Below, one piece after another: positions 35,253 through 43,274 of a DNA stretch of 64,000 nucleotides. This DNA is from Mycolicibacterium hassiacum DSM 44199. GTDB taxonomy: Bacteria > Actinomycetota > Actinomycetes > Mycobacteriales > Mycobacteriaceae. The notes beneath the pieces were generated by a model that had not been told where the DNA came from, did not search any database, and saw nothing but the letters and a program-made list of their open reading frames with translations. The stretch is taken from assembly GCF_900603025.1 (NCBI RefSeq), contig NZ_LR026975.1, forward strand, positions 3,844,001 to 3,908,000, written 5' to 3'. How positions within the stretch are numbered: position 1 is the stretch's first letter; every line of letters begins with the position of its first letter. The position numbers and the translations under genes were made by a program.

Positions 35253-36080
35253 ATGAACCTCGGCAAGGCCGTCACGGACCTGGCCACCGCTCCGGTGCGG
35301 GTCAGCCTGGCGGTCGCTGAAGCCGGGCTGTCGATGGCCGGCAACGCCCTCCACGTCGCCCAGCGCGCCCTCGGTGACTCCACCGCCTCCGGCTCCCGCG
35401 CGGGATCGCCGTCGTTCGCCAGCATGCTGGGCCTCGACGAGACCGTCGAGCGGGCGAACCGGCTGGCCAGGCTGCTCGACGACGACGCCCCGCTGGGCCG
35501 GGCGCTGCGGCCCGGCGGTCCGGTCGACCGGCTGCTGCGCCCCGGCGGCATCGTCGACCAGCTGACCTCCGAGGGCGGGCTGCTGGACCGGCTCACCGCC
35601 GAGAACGGCCCGGTCGCGCGGGCGCTGGCACCCGGCGGCCTGGTGGACCAGCTGGCCTCCGAGGGCGGGCTGATCGACCGGCTCACCACCGAAGACGGCG
35701 CGCTGTCGCGGATCATCGAGCCGGGCGGGCTGGCCGACCAATTGCTGGCCAAGGACGGCCTGTTCGAGCGGGTGTTGCGCGAGGACGGGGTGGTCGACCG
35801 GATACTGGCCGAAGGTGGGTTGCTGGACACGCTGACCGACCCGGACGGGCCGCTGCTCAAGCTCGCCGACGTGGCCGACACGCTCAACCGGCTCGCGCCG
35901 GGCCTGGAGGCGCTGGGGCCGACGATCGACGCCCTGCACGACGCGGTGGTCACGCTGGCCCAGGTGGTCAACCCGCTCAGCAACATCGCCGACCGAATTC
36001 CCCTGCCGGGCAGACGGCCCCGGGCCCGGACCGCGGCCCGTCCGGTTCGGTCTCAGCGGGTGATCGACGTCGGGGACTGA
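35253..36080 (+). CDS. Decapeptide-repeat protein of unknown function
   Basis: A 275-residue protein. Residues 1-70 form a helical start (MNLGKAVTDLATAPVRVSLA; LGLDETVERANRL). Residues 76-205 are thirteen consecutive ten-residue units such as RPGGIVDQLT, SEGGLLDRLT and TEDGALSRII, with consensus x-(E/P)-(G/D)-G-(L/P)-(V/L)-D-R-L-(T/L). Then come amphipathic helices (residues 206-250) and a basic tail (GRRPRARTAARPVR). No signal peptide. The regular Gly turn and hydrophobic periodicity suggest a solenoid or a membrane-surface or partner-binding rod; function is not known. ATG set by the leaderless -10. In M. tuberculosis the HIT gene neighbour is phoR, so this is a difference. Confidence 0.8.
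   Translation: MNLGKAVTDLATAPVRVSLAVAEAGLSMAGNALHVAQRALGDSTASGSRAGSPSFASMLGLDETVERANRLARLLDDDAPLGRALRPGGPVDRLLRPGGIVDQLTSEGGLLDRLTAENGPVARALAPGGLVDQLASEGGLIDRLTTEDGALSRIIEPGGLADQLLAKDGLFERVLREDGVVDRILAEGGLLDTLTDPDGPLLKLADVADTLNRLAPGLEALGPTIDALHDAVVTLAQVVNPLSNIADRIPLPGRRPRARTAARPVRSQRVIDVGD
35478..35867 (+). repeat. Thirteen tandem 30-bp units coding for decapeptide repeats
   Basis: Codons 76-205 of the surrounding gene divide exactly into 13 units of 30 bases. The units are conserved in protein (GG-turn, D, R/Q, L at fixed places) but diverged in DNA, so the array is old and under protein-level constraint. Confidence 0.85.
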
Positions 36081-36124
36081 CCCGATAGGATCGATGGACG
36101 CCGATTCTTTGCCGGTCGGCGCAT

Positions 36125-36199
36125 GCCTCCTTAGCTCAGTGGTAGAGCACTCGCCTTGTAAGCGAGCGGTCGTCAGTTCGAATCTGACAGGGGGCTCCA
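36125..36199 (+). tRNA. tRNA-Thr (UGU anticodon), CCA encoded
   Basis: Acceptor GCCTCCT (36125-36131) pairs with AGGGGGC (36189-36195), allowing one G-U pair. The anticodon stem CTCGC/GCGAG encloses the loop CTTGTAA, giving anticodon TGT (36157-36159). The T-arm loop TTCGAAT is present, and the discriminator T is followed by an encoded CCA at 36197-36199. No duplicated 3' end that would mark an integrated element was noticed downstream. Confidence 0.95.
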
Positions 36200-36249
36200 C
36201 GGCCGGGTCAGCCTGGCTCCGACAGCGGGGCTGGTGTACAAGGGAAGCC

Positions 36250-36618
36250 ATGGCTGACACCGGGTTCTGGATCGCCTGGGGCATTCCCGCCCGCGGGCGC
36301 GAAACCCACGCCCTGGGACTCCTCGAGAAGTCCCTGTCGGGCTTCCTCGAAGAGCTCGTCCGCGACGGACGCATCGAGCGCTACGACACCGCGATCCTCA
36401 AACCGCAGCCGCACGAACTGGGCGGGTTCGTGCTGTTGCAGGGCAGCCGGCAGCAGATCGACACGCTGCGCCGCGACGCCGACTTCCAGAGCTGGCTCAA
36501 CCAGATCCAGTTGGTCGCCGACCACGTCGGTATCGCGGACGCGTGGGTCGGCGACGGGATCGCCGAGGCGGTGGACCGGTATCGGGACGCCCTGCGCGAG
36601 GCCGGTCTGGCGGAGTAG
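36250..36618 (+). CDS. Small conserved protein of unknown function
   Basis: A 122-residue soluble protein starting MADTGFWIAWGIPARGRETH. The alternation of short strands (GFWIAWGIP, GGFVLLQGS) and helices (LLEKSLSGFLEELVRDGRIE; ADAWVGDGIAEAVDRYRDAL) resembles ferredoxin-like dimeric alpha-beta barrel proteins (YCII/ABM type), but no family was firmly recognised. It lies 50 bases after the tRNA. No promoter or ribosome site is obvious (GGGAAG lies about 3 bases before the ATG). Confidence 0.7.
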   Translation: MADTGFWIAWGIPARGRETHALGLLEKSLSGFLEELVRDGRIERYDTAILKPQPHELGGFVLLQGSRQQIDTLRRDADFQSWLNQIQLVADHVGIADAWVGDGIAEAVDRYRDALREAGLAE

Positions 36619-36648
36619 CCAGCATTCGTTTAACCGACCTAAACACGC

Positions 36649-36663
36649 AGTACAGCCTGTACT
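36649..36663. promoter_or_regulatory. Perfect 15-base palindrome upstream of the DUF4185 gene, possible operator
   Basis: AGTACAG-C-CTGTACT has 7-base perfect arms and a 1-base centre. It lies in an AT-richer 152-bp intergenic stretch about 110 bases before the DUF4185 ATG. The form is typical of small dimeric repressors; the binding protein is unknown. Confidence 0.45.
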
Positions 36664-36770
36664 TCAGCGAACCAGAGAGGTTCATGAGACATTTCTGAAT
36701 TTTGCTGTGCGGTGTCTTGCCGTGCTATCTAATGGCTCTTACTCGTAGGGCGGTCCTGCGGAGGTCTTGT

Positions 36771-39185
36771 ATGGGAGCAGCGCAGTACATCGGACGGGTC
36801 GGCGGCCTGGCGGTCGCACTGGGCGTCGGCACTGCGATCGCCACCGGACACGGAATCGCGGCGGCGGACTCCGACGGCTCGACCAACGACACCGGCGGCA
36901 GCCAGTCCGCCTCGGTCGGCGGCTCGGACACCGGCACCTCGTCGACCGGCTCATCGGCGACCTCTTCGACCGCATCCTCGACGTCATCGACGTCATCGAC
37001 GTCAACGGTCACGCGTGACGACGGCGAACCCGGCGACTCGGCGGGATCGAGCGGCGGGTCCGGCGGCTCGGCCACGAAGCCCCGCAATGCGACCAAACGG
37101 GGGCAGGTGAGCGCCCAGACCAACACCGGCAGCCTGCGCGGCAGCCGGCCGAGTAAGGCTGACGAGTCGACCCCCGCGTCCGCAGCCGGGTCGACCACCT
37201 CGTCGTCGACGTCGTCAACCACGCAGACCACCGGGTCCACCCCGAGCAGCAAATCCTCCGAAAGTACGGAACCGACCGGCAATACCGGATCGACCGAGAC
37301 AACGGGTTCGACCGAGAACACGTCCAGCGAGAGCACCGACACAACGCCGCCGGAGGACGTCCACACCGACGACACCGAGACGGCCGACACCGCCACGCCC
37401 GGGTCGCAGCCGTCCGAAGACGCGCCTCCCCGGACCGGTGCCGAATCCACGCCGGAACCTACGCCGCAGCAACAGGTTTCAGGCGACACCGGGACAACGG
37501 GCGAGAGTAACCGCTCCCTCCTCGACGCCGGCCCGGACCCGGCGCTTCCCGCCGCCAACGCCGTCACGTCGCCGACCCTGGCGAGCACCACGGTCACCGC
37601 GCGGCAGGTCGAGCGCTCCGACGCGGCCGCTTCGACACGCGACAACGAGAGCCCGGCGTTGGCGCTGTTCGCCGACGCCCGCGACCTGGCCGCCGCCGGT
37701 CCGCTCGTCATGTCGCCGCCGCTGGCCGCGACCCTGACCGACACGCTGCGCCCCAAGCCGGCCACCGTGCTCACCGCGGTGGCCGACGCGGTGACGAACA
37801 TCGTCCGGCTCGTGCTGACCCCGTTCGCCGGCACATCGCCGGTGTCACCGGCACAGCCTCCGCTGATCTGGAGCCTGCTGGCGTTCGCCCGCCGCGAGTT
37901 CGACAACTTCTTCACCGCGCTCGCCGGCCGCAGCACCGGCGTGCAGCTCGCCGCCCCGGTGACCACCGCCCTCGCGCTGGCGGCGGTGCCGTCGAACCCG
38001 CGTCCGGGCTTCCCGACCCCGGGTCAACAGCTCAGCCCGTCAACCAGTTTCGTGGACTGGGTGACCGGCAACTATCCGCCCAACAACACCCAGTACTGGT
38101 ACGGCGTCACCGGCACCGACATCGGCGTGATCTGGGACAACGGCATGGAGGACGACCCCAGCACGCAGTACAACGAGCATCAGGTCCTGATGGCCTTCGG
38201 CGACACGTTCGGGATCCGCGGTTATCCGGGCGACCATTGGCGGCCCAACATCCTGTTCCGCAGCTCCGACACCGATCTGTCCGACGGCATCACGCTGGCC
38301 GATCCGGAATGGTTCACCGGCAACGACTTCGGCGGCTCCCCGCTGACCTGGGTGCCCGACGGCGCACCGTACCGGTACATGGCGCGCCAGATCATCTTCC
38401 CCGAGGGGCTGCCCGCCGGTATCACGCTGATCCCGACCGCCGGTGTCTCGGTTCCCACACCGGGAACGAAATACGGTGTCACCCAATACATCAGCTTCAT
38501 GTCGGTGACTCGGTGGGGTTCCGCCGGCCGGTGGACCACCAACTACTCGGCGATCGCCTACTCCGAGGACAACGGCGAGACGTGGCACGTCGCCCCGGAG
38601 ACCGTGCGCTACAACAACGCCTGGTCCGGCAACAAGAACTTCCAGCAGATGGCGTTCGTCCGCCCCGGCGACGGCTACGTCTACGTGTACGGCACCCCGA
38701 ACGGCCGGCAGGGCTACGCGTACCTGGCGCGGGTGCCCGAGGAGCACATCCTCGACCTGTCGCAGTACGAGTACTACAGCGCCGGCCGCCGTGGTCTGTT
38801 CACCAACACCCCGGCCGGCTGGTACAAGGGCGACCCCTCCGTCGCGACCCCGGTGTTCGGCAAGGAGACCGGCGCCTGCGGGGTCGGCCGGGCCGGCAAC
38901 CGGGTAAGCGAGATGTCGGTGCAGTACAACGAGTACCTGGGCAAGTACGTGGTGCTCTACGGCGATCAGTTCAACAACATCGTCATCCGCACCGCCGACC
39001 GGCCGGAGGGCCCCTGGTCGAGCGCGACGGTGCTGATCCCGCAGCAGAACGGCGGCATCTACGCGCCGATGATGCATCCGTGGTCGCCGTCCACCCAGGG
39101 CACCGGCCCCGAGCTGTACTGGAACCTGTCGCTGTGGTCGGAGTACAACGTGATGTTGATGCGTACCGATCTGAGCAAGTTGTGA
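36771..39185 (+). CDS. Large exported DUF4185 protein with a Ser/Thr-rich linker
   Basis: An 804-residue protein. GGAGG at 36760-36764 with a 6-base spacer fixes the ATG at 36771, although in-frame starts exist upstream. The signal peptide (MGAAQYIGRVGGLAVALGVG ... IAAA, cut near residue 32) is of the mycobacterial PGRS-neighbour type. Residues about 33-270 are Ser/Thr/Gly/Asp-rich low complexity, likely an extended cell-wall linker, then an Ala/Pro-rich part. Residues about 430-804 form DUF4185, a beta-propeller-like domain (VIWDNGMEDD, MAFGDTFGIRG, SVQYNEYLGKYVVLYGDQ, YWNLSLWSEYNVMLMRTDL). DUF4185 resembles glycosidase-like propellers; an arabinan or glycan substrate is possible but unproven. 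Confidence 0.85.
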   Translation: MGAAQYIGRVGGLAVALGVGTAIATGHGIAAADSDGSTNDTGGSQSASVGGSDTGTSSTGSSATSSTASSTSSTSSTSTVTRDDGEPGDSAGSSGGSGGSATKPRNATKRGQVSAQTNTGSLRGSRPSKADESTPASAAGSTTSSSTSSTTQTTGSTPSSKSSESTEPTGNTGSTETTGSTENTSSESTDTTPPEDVHTDDTETADTATPGSQPSEDAPPRTGAESTPEPTPQQQVSGDTGTTGESNRSLLDAGPDPALPAANAVTSPTLASTTVTARQVERSDAAASTRDNESPALALFADARDLAAAGPLVMSPPLAATLTDTLRPKPATVLTAVADAVTNIVRLVLTPFAGTSPVSPAQPPLIWSLLAFARREFDNFFTALAGRSTGVQLAAPVTTALALAAVPSNPRPGFPTPGQQLSPSTSFVDWVTGNYPPNNTQYWYGVTGTDIGVIWDNGMEDDPSTQYNEHQVLMAFGDTFGIRGYPGDHWRPNILFRSSDTDLSDGITLADPEWFTGNDFGGSPLTWVPDGAPYRYMARQIIFPEGLPAGITLIPTAGVSVPTPGTKYGVTQYISFMSVTRWGSAGRWTTNYSAIAYSEDNGETWHVAPETVRYNNAWSGNKNFQQMAFVRPGDGYVYVYGTPNGRQGYAYLARVPEEHILDLSQYEYYSAGRRGLFTNTPAGWYKGDPSVATPVFGKETGACGVGRAGNRVSEMSVQYNEYLGKYVVLYGDQFNNIVIRTADRPEGPWSSATVLIPQQNGGIYAPMMHPWSPSTQGTGPELYWNLSLWSEYNVMLMRTDLSKL

Positions 39186-39189
39186 CGCC

Positions 39190-39657
39190 ATGCTGAGGAC
39201 CGCGTCGCTGCTGGCGGTGGCCGGTCTGCTGTCGTCCGGAGCGGTCGCGGCCGCCGCCCCGGAGCCGCCTGGCCCGGAGCGCCCGTGTCCGGAGTTCGCC
39301 GGCGCGATGACGCTGCCCGCCGGCGCACGGCTGGGACTGGTGTGTGACGGTTCGCGCTGGCAGGCACTCACCGAGCCGCGGCCACCGCACGATCGGTGGA
39401 TCAGCTTCGGGCCGGAGATGACGCTGCACGGCGAGGGCCGGCGCAACCCCGAGGTTCGCGCCGGGGCGTGGATCGGCACCCCGCTGGATGCGACGGAGCG
39501 ATGCCGGGCCACGCAGCGCACCGCCGTCGGCCCGGGCGTGCTCTCCGATCCGGTCACCGCCGCCGGCGAGCCCGGCGAGAAGATCGAATTCGAGGTGCTG
39601 CCAAGGCTTTTCGAGTTGAGACTGAGTGGCTACTGCGATTGGCGGCGGGTCGACTAG
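39190..39657 (+). CDS. Small exported protein of unknown function
   Basis: A 155-residue protein. Signal peptide MLRTASLLAVAGLLSSGAVA with cleavage near AAA at residue 23. Cysteines at CPEF, LVCDG, ERCRAT and YCDWR could form two disulfides. It starts 4 bases after the DUF4185 stop, so the two are probably co-transcribed, and the pair may work together at the cell surface. Family not recognised. Confidence 0.7.
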   Translation: MLRTASLLAVAGLLSSGAVAAAAPEPPGPERPCPEFAGAMTLPAGARLGLVCDGSRWQALTEPRPPHDRWISFGPEMTLHGEGRRNPEVRAGAWIGTPLDATERCRATQRTAVGPGVLSDPVTAAGEPGEKIEFEVLPRLFELRLSGYCDWRRVD

Positions 39658-39734
39658 TCCCCGCCGGAACCGGAAAGTGAAGGCCCCGAAAGTGAAGCCG
39701 TGGCTGCGATCGGACGCGTTCGGCGACCACCGGT

Positions 39735-39866
39735 TCACGCTCGGCGCGAGGGCGAGCGGCGCGAACGGGGCGGCCGGGCCAGCGGGCTGTCCCACACCGC
39801 CCCGGTGATCGCGGCGATCGCGAGACCGATCAGCCCGCCGGCCGCGACGATGGCGTCGATATCCAT
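39735..39866 (-). CDS. Predicted 43-residue single-helix membrane peptide
   Basis: From ATG at 39866 on the reverse strand: MDIDAIVAAGGLIGLAIAAI, then TGAVWDSPL and an Arg/Ser-rich tail ending RRSPSRRA. A short acidic lead, one glycine-rich hydrophobic helix and a basic C-terminus make a credible small membrane protein (N-out/C-in by the positive-inside rule). It begins 8 bases after the stop of the DUF7218-type gene, so it may be the second cistron. No strong ribosome site. It could be a chance frame. Confidence 0.4.
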   Translation of the reverse strand: MDIDAIVAAGGLIGLAIAAITGAVWDSPLARPPRSRRSPSRRA

Positions 39867-39874
39867 GGCTCGGC

Positions 39875-40015
39875 TCAACCCGACTTCTTGCCGCCGCGCC
39901 TCGACGAGCCCGGTGAGTTGGCAATCGCCGCCGCGCGGGATTTGCTCATCTCCTTCTTGCGGAGGCCTTCGTACTGCTTGTCGTTCTTGACGCTGGGGCC
40001 GTGGTCTTTCGCCAT
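39875..40015 (-). CDS. Small basic DUF7218-type protein
   Basis: A 46-residue protein: MAKDHGPSVKNDKQYEGLRK, KEMSKSRAAAIANSP and a Gly/Lys/Arg-rich end. The pattern MAKDHGPS-K-D--Y--LR---SK--AA-IAN is that of a widespread family of tiny actinobacterial and proteobacterial proteins (DUF7218). Function unknown; the Arg/Lys tail suggests nucleic-acid or ribosome association. Ribosome site AAGGAG stands 6 bases before the ATG, inside a hairpin (40024-40042). Confidence 0.8.
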   Translation of the reverse strand: MAKDHGPSVKNDKQYEGLRKKEMSKSRAAAIANSPGSSRRGGKKSG

Positions 40016-40023
40016 GACGGGCT

Positions 40024-40042
40024 CCTTCCGTGTTGCGGAAGG
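40024..40042 (-). promoter_or_regulatory. Hairpin overlapping the ribosome site of the small DUF7218-type gene
   Basis: On the minus strand CCTTCCG and CGGAAGG pair around a 5-base loop (CAACA), 9 bases before the ATG at 40015. The 3' arm contains part of the Shine-Dalgarno AAGGAG. It could mask translation initiation. It also lies about 95 bases after the sodA stop and might act as the sodA terminator. Confidence 0.45.
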
Positions 40043-40137
40043 GATACCCGTCGGGCGAACCGTTCTCACCAAGAATTCCGGCCGCGACAGAGACCGGTTC
40101 GGGCCCCGTGCCGCGGCCGGATGCACCGACGAAACAC

Positions 40138-40758
40138 CTAGAAGATCAGTCCCTGGCCCTTGGTGGTGGCCGCCGCGAACCTCTCCTGGACGTCGGCCCA
40201 GTTCACCACGTTCCAGAACGCCTTGACGTAATCGGCTTTGACGTTCTTGTACTGCAGGTAGTAGGCGTGTTCCCACATGTCGACCTGCAGCAGCGGGATG
40301 ATGCCGAGCGGAACGTTGGCCTGCTGATCGTAGAGCTGGAACGTCAGCAGCCGCTGCCCCAGTGTGTCGTAACCGAGTACCGCCCATCCGGATCCCTGCA
40401 GACCGTTGGCCGCGGCGGTGAACTGATCGCGGAAGGCGTCGAAGCTGCCGAACTGATCGTCGATCGCCGCGGCGAGTTCGCCCTCGGGCTTGTCGCCACC
40501 GTCCGGCGACAGGTTCTGCCACCAGATCGTGTGGTTGATGTGCCCGCCCAGATGGAAGGCCAGGTTCTTCTCGAGCAGGAAGATCGCGCGGTAATCGCCT
40601 GCCGCCCGGGCCTCCTCGAGCTGGGCGAGCGTGTCGTTCACGCCCTTCACGTACGCGGCGTGGTGCTTGCTGTGGTGAACCTCGTTGATCTGACCGGAGA
40701 TGTGCGGCTCGAGCGCGCCGTAGTCGTAGGGCAGATCGGGCAGCGTGTATTCGGCCAT
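40138..40758 (-). CDS. sodA: Superoxide dismutase, predicted manganese type
   Basis: A 206-residue Fe/Mn superoxide dismutase. Metal ligands in M. tuberculosis SodA numbering are H28, H76, D160 and H164 ([24 protein letters not shown]). Residue 145 is Gln (LYDQQ) where the M. tuberculosis iron enzyme has His; Gln at this place is associated with manganese enzymes. There is no signal peptide, although mycobacterial SodA is found outside the cell (SecA2-dependent in M. tuberculosis). AGGA 6 bases before the ATG; promoter at 40813-40818. Confidence 0.97.
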   Translation of the reverse strand: MAEYTLPDLPYDYGALEPHISGQINEVHHSKHHAAYVKGVNDTLAQLEEARAAGDYRAIFLLEKNLAFHLGGHINHTIWWQNLSPDGGDKPEGELAAAIDDQFGSFDAFRDQFTAAANGLQGSGWAVLGYDTLGQRLLTFQLYDQQANVPLGIIPLLQVDMWEHAYYLQYKNVKADYVKAFWNVVNWADVQERFAAATTKGQGLIF

Positions 40759-40812
40759 CGTGTCCTTTCCGATGTCGTCCGCCGATGGAGGTGGGCCGTT
40801 CCACCCCGCCCG

Positions 40813-40844
40813 ATAATATCTGTCCAACTGTTCACATGTTGTGA
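40813..40844 (-). promoter_or_regulatory. sodA promoter with an adjacent TCACA-N3-TGTGA palindrome
   Basis: On the minus strand TATTAT (40818-40813) is a good -10, giving a leader of about 50 bases. TTGGAC lies close upstream. TCACATGTTGTGA at 40832-40844 is a palindrome with 5-base arms just upstream, a possible operator. Which regulator binds is unknown. Confidence 0.5.
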
Positions 40845-40940
40845 TAGCGTGATGTCGCGGGCCGGCCGTGACACATCGATGCAGCAGATCGCGTGAGACC
40901 TCTCGGCAAAAAGAGTGGCGAACGCCGCGGCCGGTCCGAC

Positions 40941-41645
40941 CTACTTCAGCCGCGCCACCGCATACGCCGCGGCCTGCGCGGCCATCCCGTTCACCCCGTA
41001 CATCGCGTGGGCGATGCTCGGACCGCCCACCGGCGCCCCGTTGCAGATGTTGTCGTCGGGCGCGCACATCTCCAGCGTCTTGTCGGCGTAGGCCGGGCCG
41101 ATCCGTACCGGCGGCGCGCCGACGTCCCGCAGGAACCGCTCCGACGGCATGCCGATGAGCACCACCGCGGCCACGTGGTCGGCGATGTCCTCCGGCATGG
41201 GATCCGGCAGGTAGCTGCGGTACTCGGGCGGAATCTCGCTGGGGATCTCCGCCGACGTGACGTATCCGGCCAGCGCCGCGCCCTGGGAGAACCCGCCCAG
41301 CACGATCTGGGTGTCCGGACAGTTGCTCGCCGTCGTCTCGATGTGCTGACCGGCGTCACGGATGCCGTCGATCACCGTCCTGGCGAACTGGATGCGGTCT
41401 CCGAAGTCGCTGCTGGCGGCGTAATTGACCGGATAGACGTTCACCGACCGCGGTTGCGCCTGGGCGCGCACCGCGTCGACGAACGCCTGCCCGACCCCGC
41501 CGACCCCGGGTGGTTCGGCGGTCCCGCGCGCGAACACCACTTCCACATCCGGGCACTGCGCGGCGGCGATCGGGTCGGACGCGGCCACCAGCAACGTGCC
41601 GGCCATCAGAACGATTCCGAGCAGTCGAGCAAGAGCGTTGAGCAT
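40941..41645 (-). CDS. Cutinase family (Culp) secreted esterase
   Basis: A 234-residue cutinase-like serine esterase. Signal peptide [20 protein letters not shown] ... cut near AAA (residue 29). The catalytic triad is S120 (GGFSQGAAL), D198 (CAPDDNIC, disulfide-flanked) and H213 (SIAHAMYG). Cysteines C31/C109 and C194/C201 match the two cutinase disulfides. Mycobacterial Culps hydrolyse lipids and esters at the cell wall. It lies 182 bases upstream of sodA in the same direction. Confidence 0.93.
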   Translation of the reverse strand: MLNALARLLGIVLMAGTLLVAASDPIAAAQCPDVEVVFARGTAEPPGVGGVGQAFVDAVRAQAQPRSVNVYPVNYAASSDFGDRIQFARTVIDGIRDAGQHIETTASNCPDTQIVLGGFSQGAALAGYVTSAEIPSEIPPEYRSYLPDPMPEDIADHVAAVVLIGMPSERFLRDVGAPPVRIGPAYADKTLEMCAPDDNICNGAPVGGPSIAHAMYGVNGMAAQAAAYAVARLK

Positions 41646-41677
41646 GCCCGTCTGTACCCCCTTCGACGCGGGCGTAT

Positions 41678-42739
41678 TCAGGCGTGCGCACCCTGGCGTT
41701 CCATACGCGGCAGGCCGTGGGTCGGCTCGGAGACCTTCACCAACATCTTGCCGATATTGGCGCCGGTGAACAGCCCGTTGAGAGCGTCGACACACGACTC
41801 GATGCCGTCGTAGACGGTCTGACGGTGTACCAGCTTGCCCTCGCGCTCCCACTGCCGCAACGCAGCAAACGCCTCATCGAAGCGGTGCCACTCGTCGAGC
41901 GCGTTGAATCCCTGCATCAGCGCAGTCTTGGACAGCAGGTTGACGTAGTTCGCCGGGCCCGGGTGCTCTCCGGTCAGGTAGCTGGAGATCACCCCGCACA
42001 GCACCACCCGCGCCTTGGGCGCCAGCCGGCCCAGCACGGCGTCGAGGATGGGGCCGCCCACGTTGTCGAAGTAGACGTCGACGCCGCGCGGGCAGTGCTT
42101 CTTCAGCTCCTCCTTGAGGTTGCCCGCGCGGTAGTCGATGCAGGCGTCGAAGCCGAAGTCCTCGACCACCGCCCGGCATTTGTGCGGCCCGCCGGCGATG
42201 CCCACCACCCGGGCGCCGGCGATCCTGGCGAGCTGTCCGGCCACCGAGCCGGTCGCCCCGGCTGCCGCCGAGACGACCACCGTCTCCCCCGGCTGAGGTT
42301 TGCCGATGCCCATCATGCCGAAGTAGGCGGTGGCACCGGTCGGCCCGTACACCGACATCACCGCCAGCTGGTCGACCTCCTCGGGAGGTCCCGGCACCGG
42401 GGTGGTGAAGATGTCGTCACGACTGATCACGTATTCCTGGAATCCGGTCAGTGTGGTGACAATGTCGCCGACGGCGTATGCATCGCAACGGGATTCGACC
42501 ACCTCGCCGATACCGGCGGCACGGATGACCTCACCGATCTGCACCGGCGGCAGGTAGCCGGGCTGATCGTTGAGCCAGGTGCGCACGGCGGCGTCGATGC
42601 CGATGTAGGTGGTGCGCACCAGCGCCTCGCCGTCGGCGGGCTCCGGGGCCGGACGGGTGATCAGCTCGGTGTCCTCCGGCTGTACCAGCCCGGTGGGACG
42701 TCGGCGCAGGACGATCTGGCGATTCAATCGTTCGGCCAC
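41678..42739 (-). CDS. NADP-dependent MDR oxidoreductase (zinc-independent, leukotriene/prostaglandin reductase-like)
   Basis: A 353-residue medium-chain reductase. The N-terminus AERLNRQIVLRRRPTGLVQP and VSAAAGATGSVAGQLARIAG (nucleotide-binding AAxGxxG) match the curcumin/alkenal reductase branch, which lacks zinc ligands and reduces double bonds of enones with NADPH. GPTGATAYFGMMGIGKPQPG is the family signature. GTG at 42739 is chosen because the conserved ERLNRQ motif follows. It is 32 bases upstream of the cutinase gene and may share its transcript. Confidence 0.9.
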   Translation of the reverse strand: MAERLNRQIVLRRRPTGLVQPEDTELITRPAPEPADGEALVRTTYIGIDAAVRTWLNDQPGYLPPVQIGEVIRAAGIGEVVESRCDAYAVGDIVTTLTGFQEYVISRDDIFTTPVPGPPEEVDQLAVMSVYGPTGATAYFGMMGIGKPQPGETVVVSAAAGATGSVAGQLARIAGARVVGIAGGPHKCRAVVEDFGFDACIDYRAGNLKEELKKHCPRGVDVYFDNVGGPILDAVLGRLAPKARVVLCGVISSYLTGEHPGPANYVNLLSKTALMQGFNALDEWHRFDEAFAALRQWEREGKLVHRQTVYDGIESCVDALNGLFTGANIGKMLVKVSEPTHGLPRMERQGAHA

Positions 42740-42764
42740 GATCGCGAAACTACCGAAGTCCCGC

Positions 42765-43274
42765 CTATCGTTTCGCGGGTTCCAGGGAAACGGTGACCAC
42801 ACACTGGTCGCGTTCGCTGAGACCGAACGCGAGCCTGCCCCACTCGTAGGTCGCCGCCCACACGAACCGCTCGCCGGGCGAGTGCCCCTGCGGCGCCGAT
42901 ACCAGCTCCATGTCCGGATAGCGCCGCAGCACGTCGTCGACCGTCGCACACGGCACCGGGTCGATGTTGATCGCGGCGAACGACCATGCGCCGTCGACGA
43001 TTCCGATCACCGACGAGGTGACCCGCAGTGAAGGACCGAGGTCGCGGGCGCCACCTTCGAACCGGTTCGGGTTCCGCGGGTTCGGGCTCAGCGGCGTACC
43101 GAGCAGGCCCTCGAGCTTGGCCACGTCCAGCGGGACCAACTCGACCGCACGTTCGGCGAGCTGCCAAACATCCTGCGGCGGGTGCGCATTGGCCACTGAA
43201 CTCCCCTCCTTGGTGGTCGAGCAGGCCACAACCAGGCAGATGACCACGGCGGCGACACTCAGCGCTCGTATCAC
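42765..43274 (-). CDS. DUF3558-type lipoprotein coupled to the metallopeptidase gene
   Basis: A 169-residue lipoprotein: MIRALSVAAVVICLVVAC with lipobox LVVAC, acylated at C18. The mature part has NPRNPNRFEGGARDLGP and the DQCVVTVSLEPAK end common in mycobacterial DUF3558-like surface lipoproteins, with cysteines at PCATVDD and DQCVV. Its ATG overlaps the stop of the upstream EspA/EspE-like metallopeptidase gene by 4 bases, so the two are made together; a partner, chaperone or neutralising role is inferred. Confidence 0.82.
   Translation of the reverse strand: MIRALSVAAVVICLVVACSTTKEGSSVANAHPPQDVWQLAERAVELVPLDVAKLEGLLGTPLSPNPRNPNRFEGGARDLGPSLRVTSSVIGIVDGAWSFAAINIDPVPCATVDDVLRRYPDMELVSAPQGHSPGERFVWAATYEWGRLAFGLSERDQCVVTVSLEPAKR

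Noticed and set aside
36125..36199. tRNA-Thr as the attachment site of an integrated island
   Set aside because: No integrase or second copy of the tRNA 3' end was noticed, and composition and gene types downstream are ordinary for the genus.
40832..40844. TCACA-N3-TGTGA as a CRP site
   Set aside because: CRP recognises TGTGA-N6-TCACA, the opposite half-site order and a different spacing; kept only as an unassigned palindrome near the sodA promoter.
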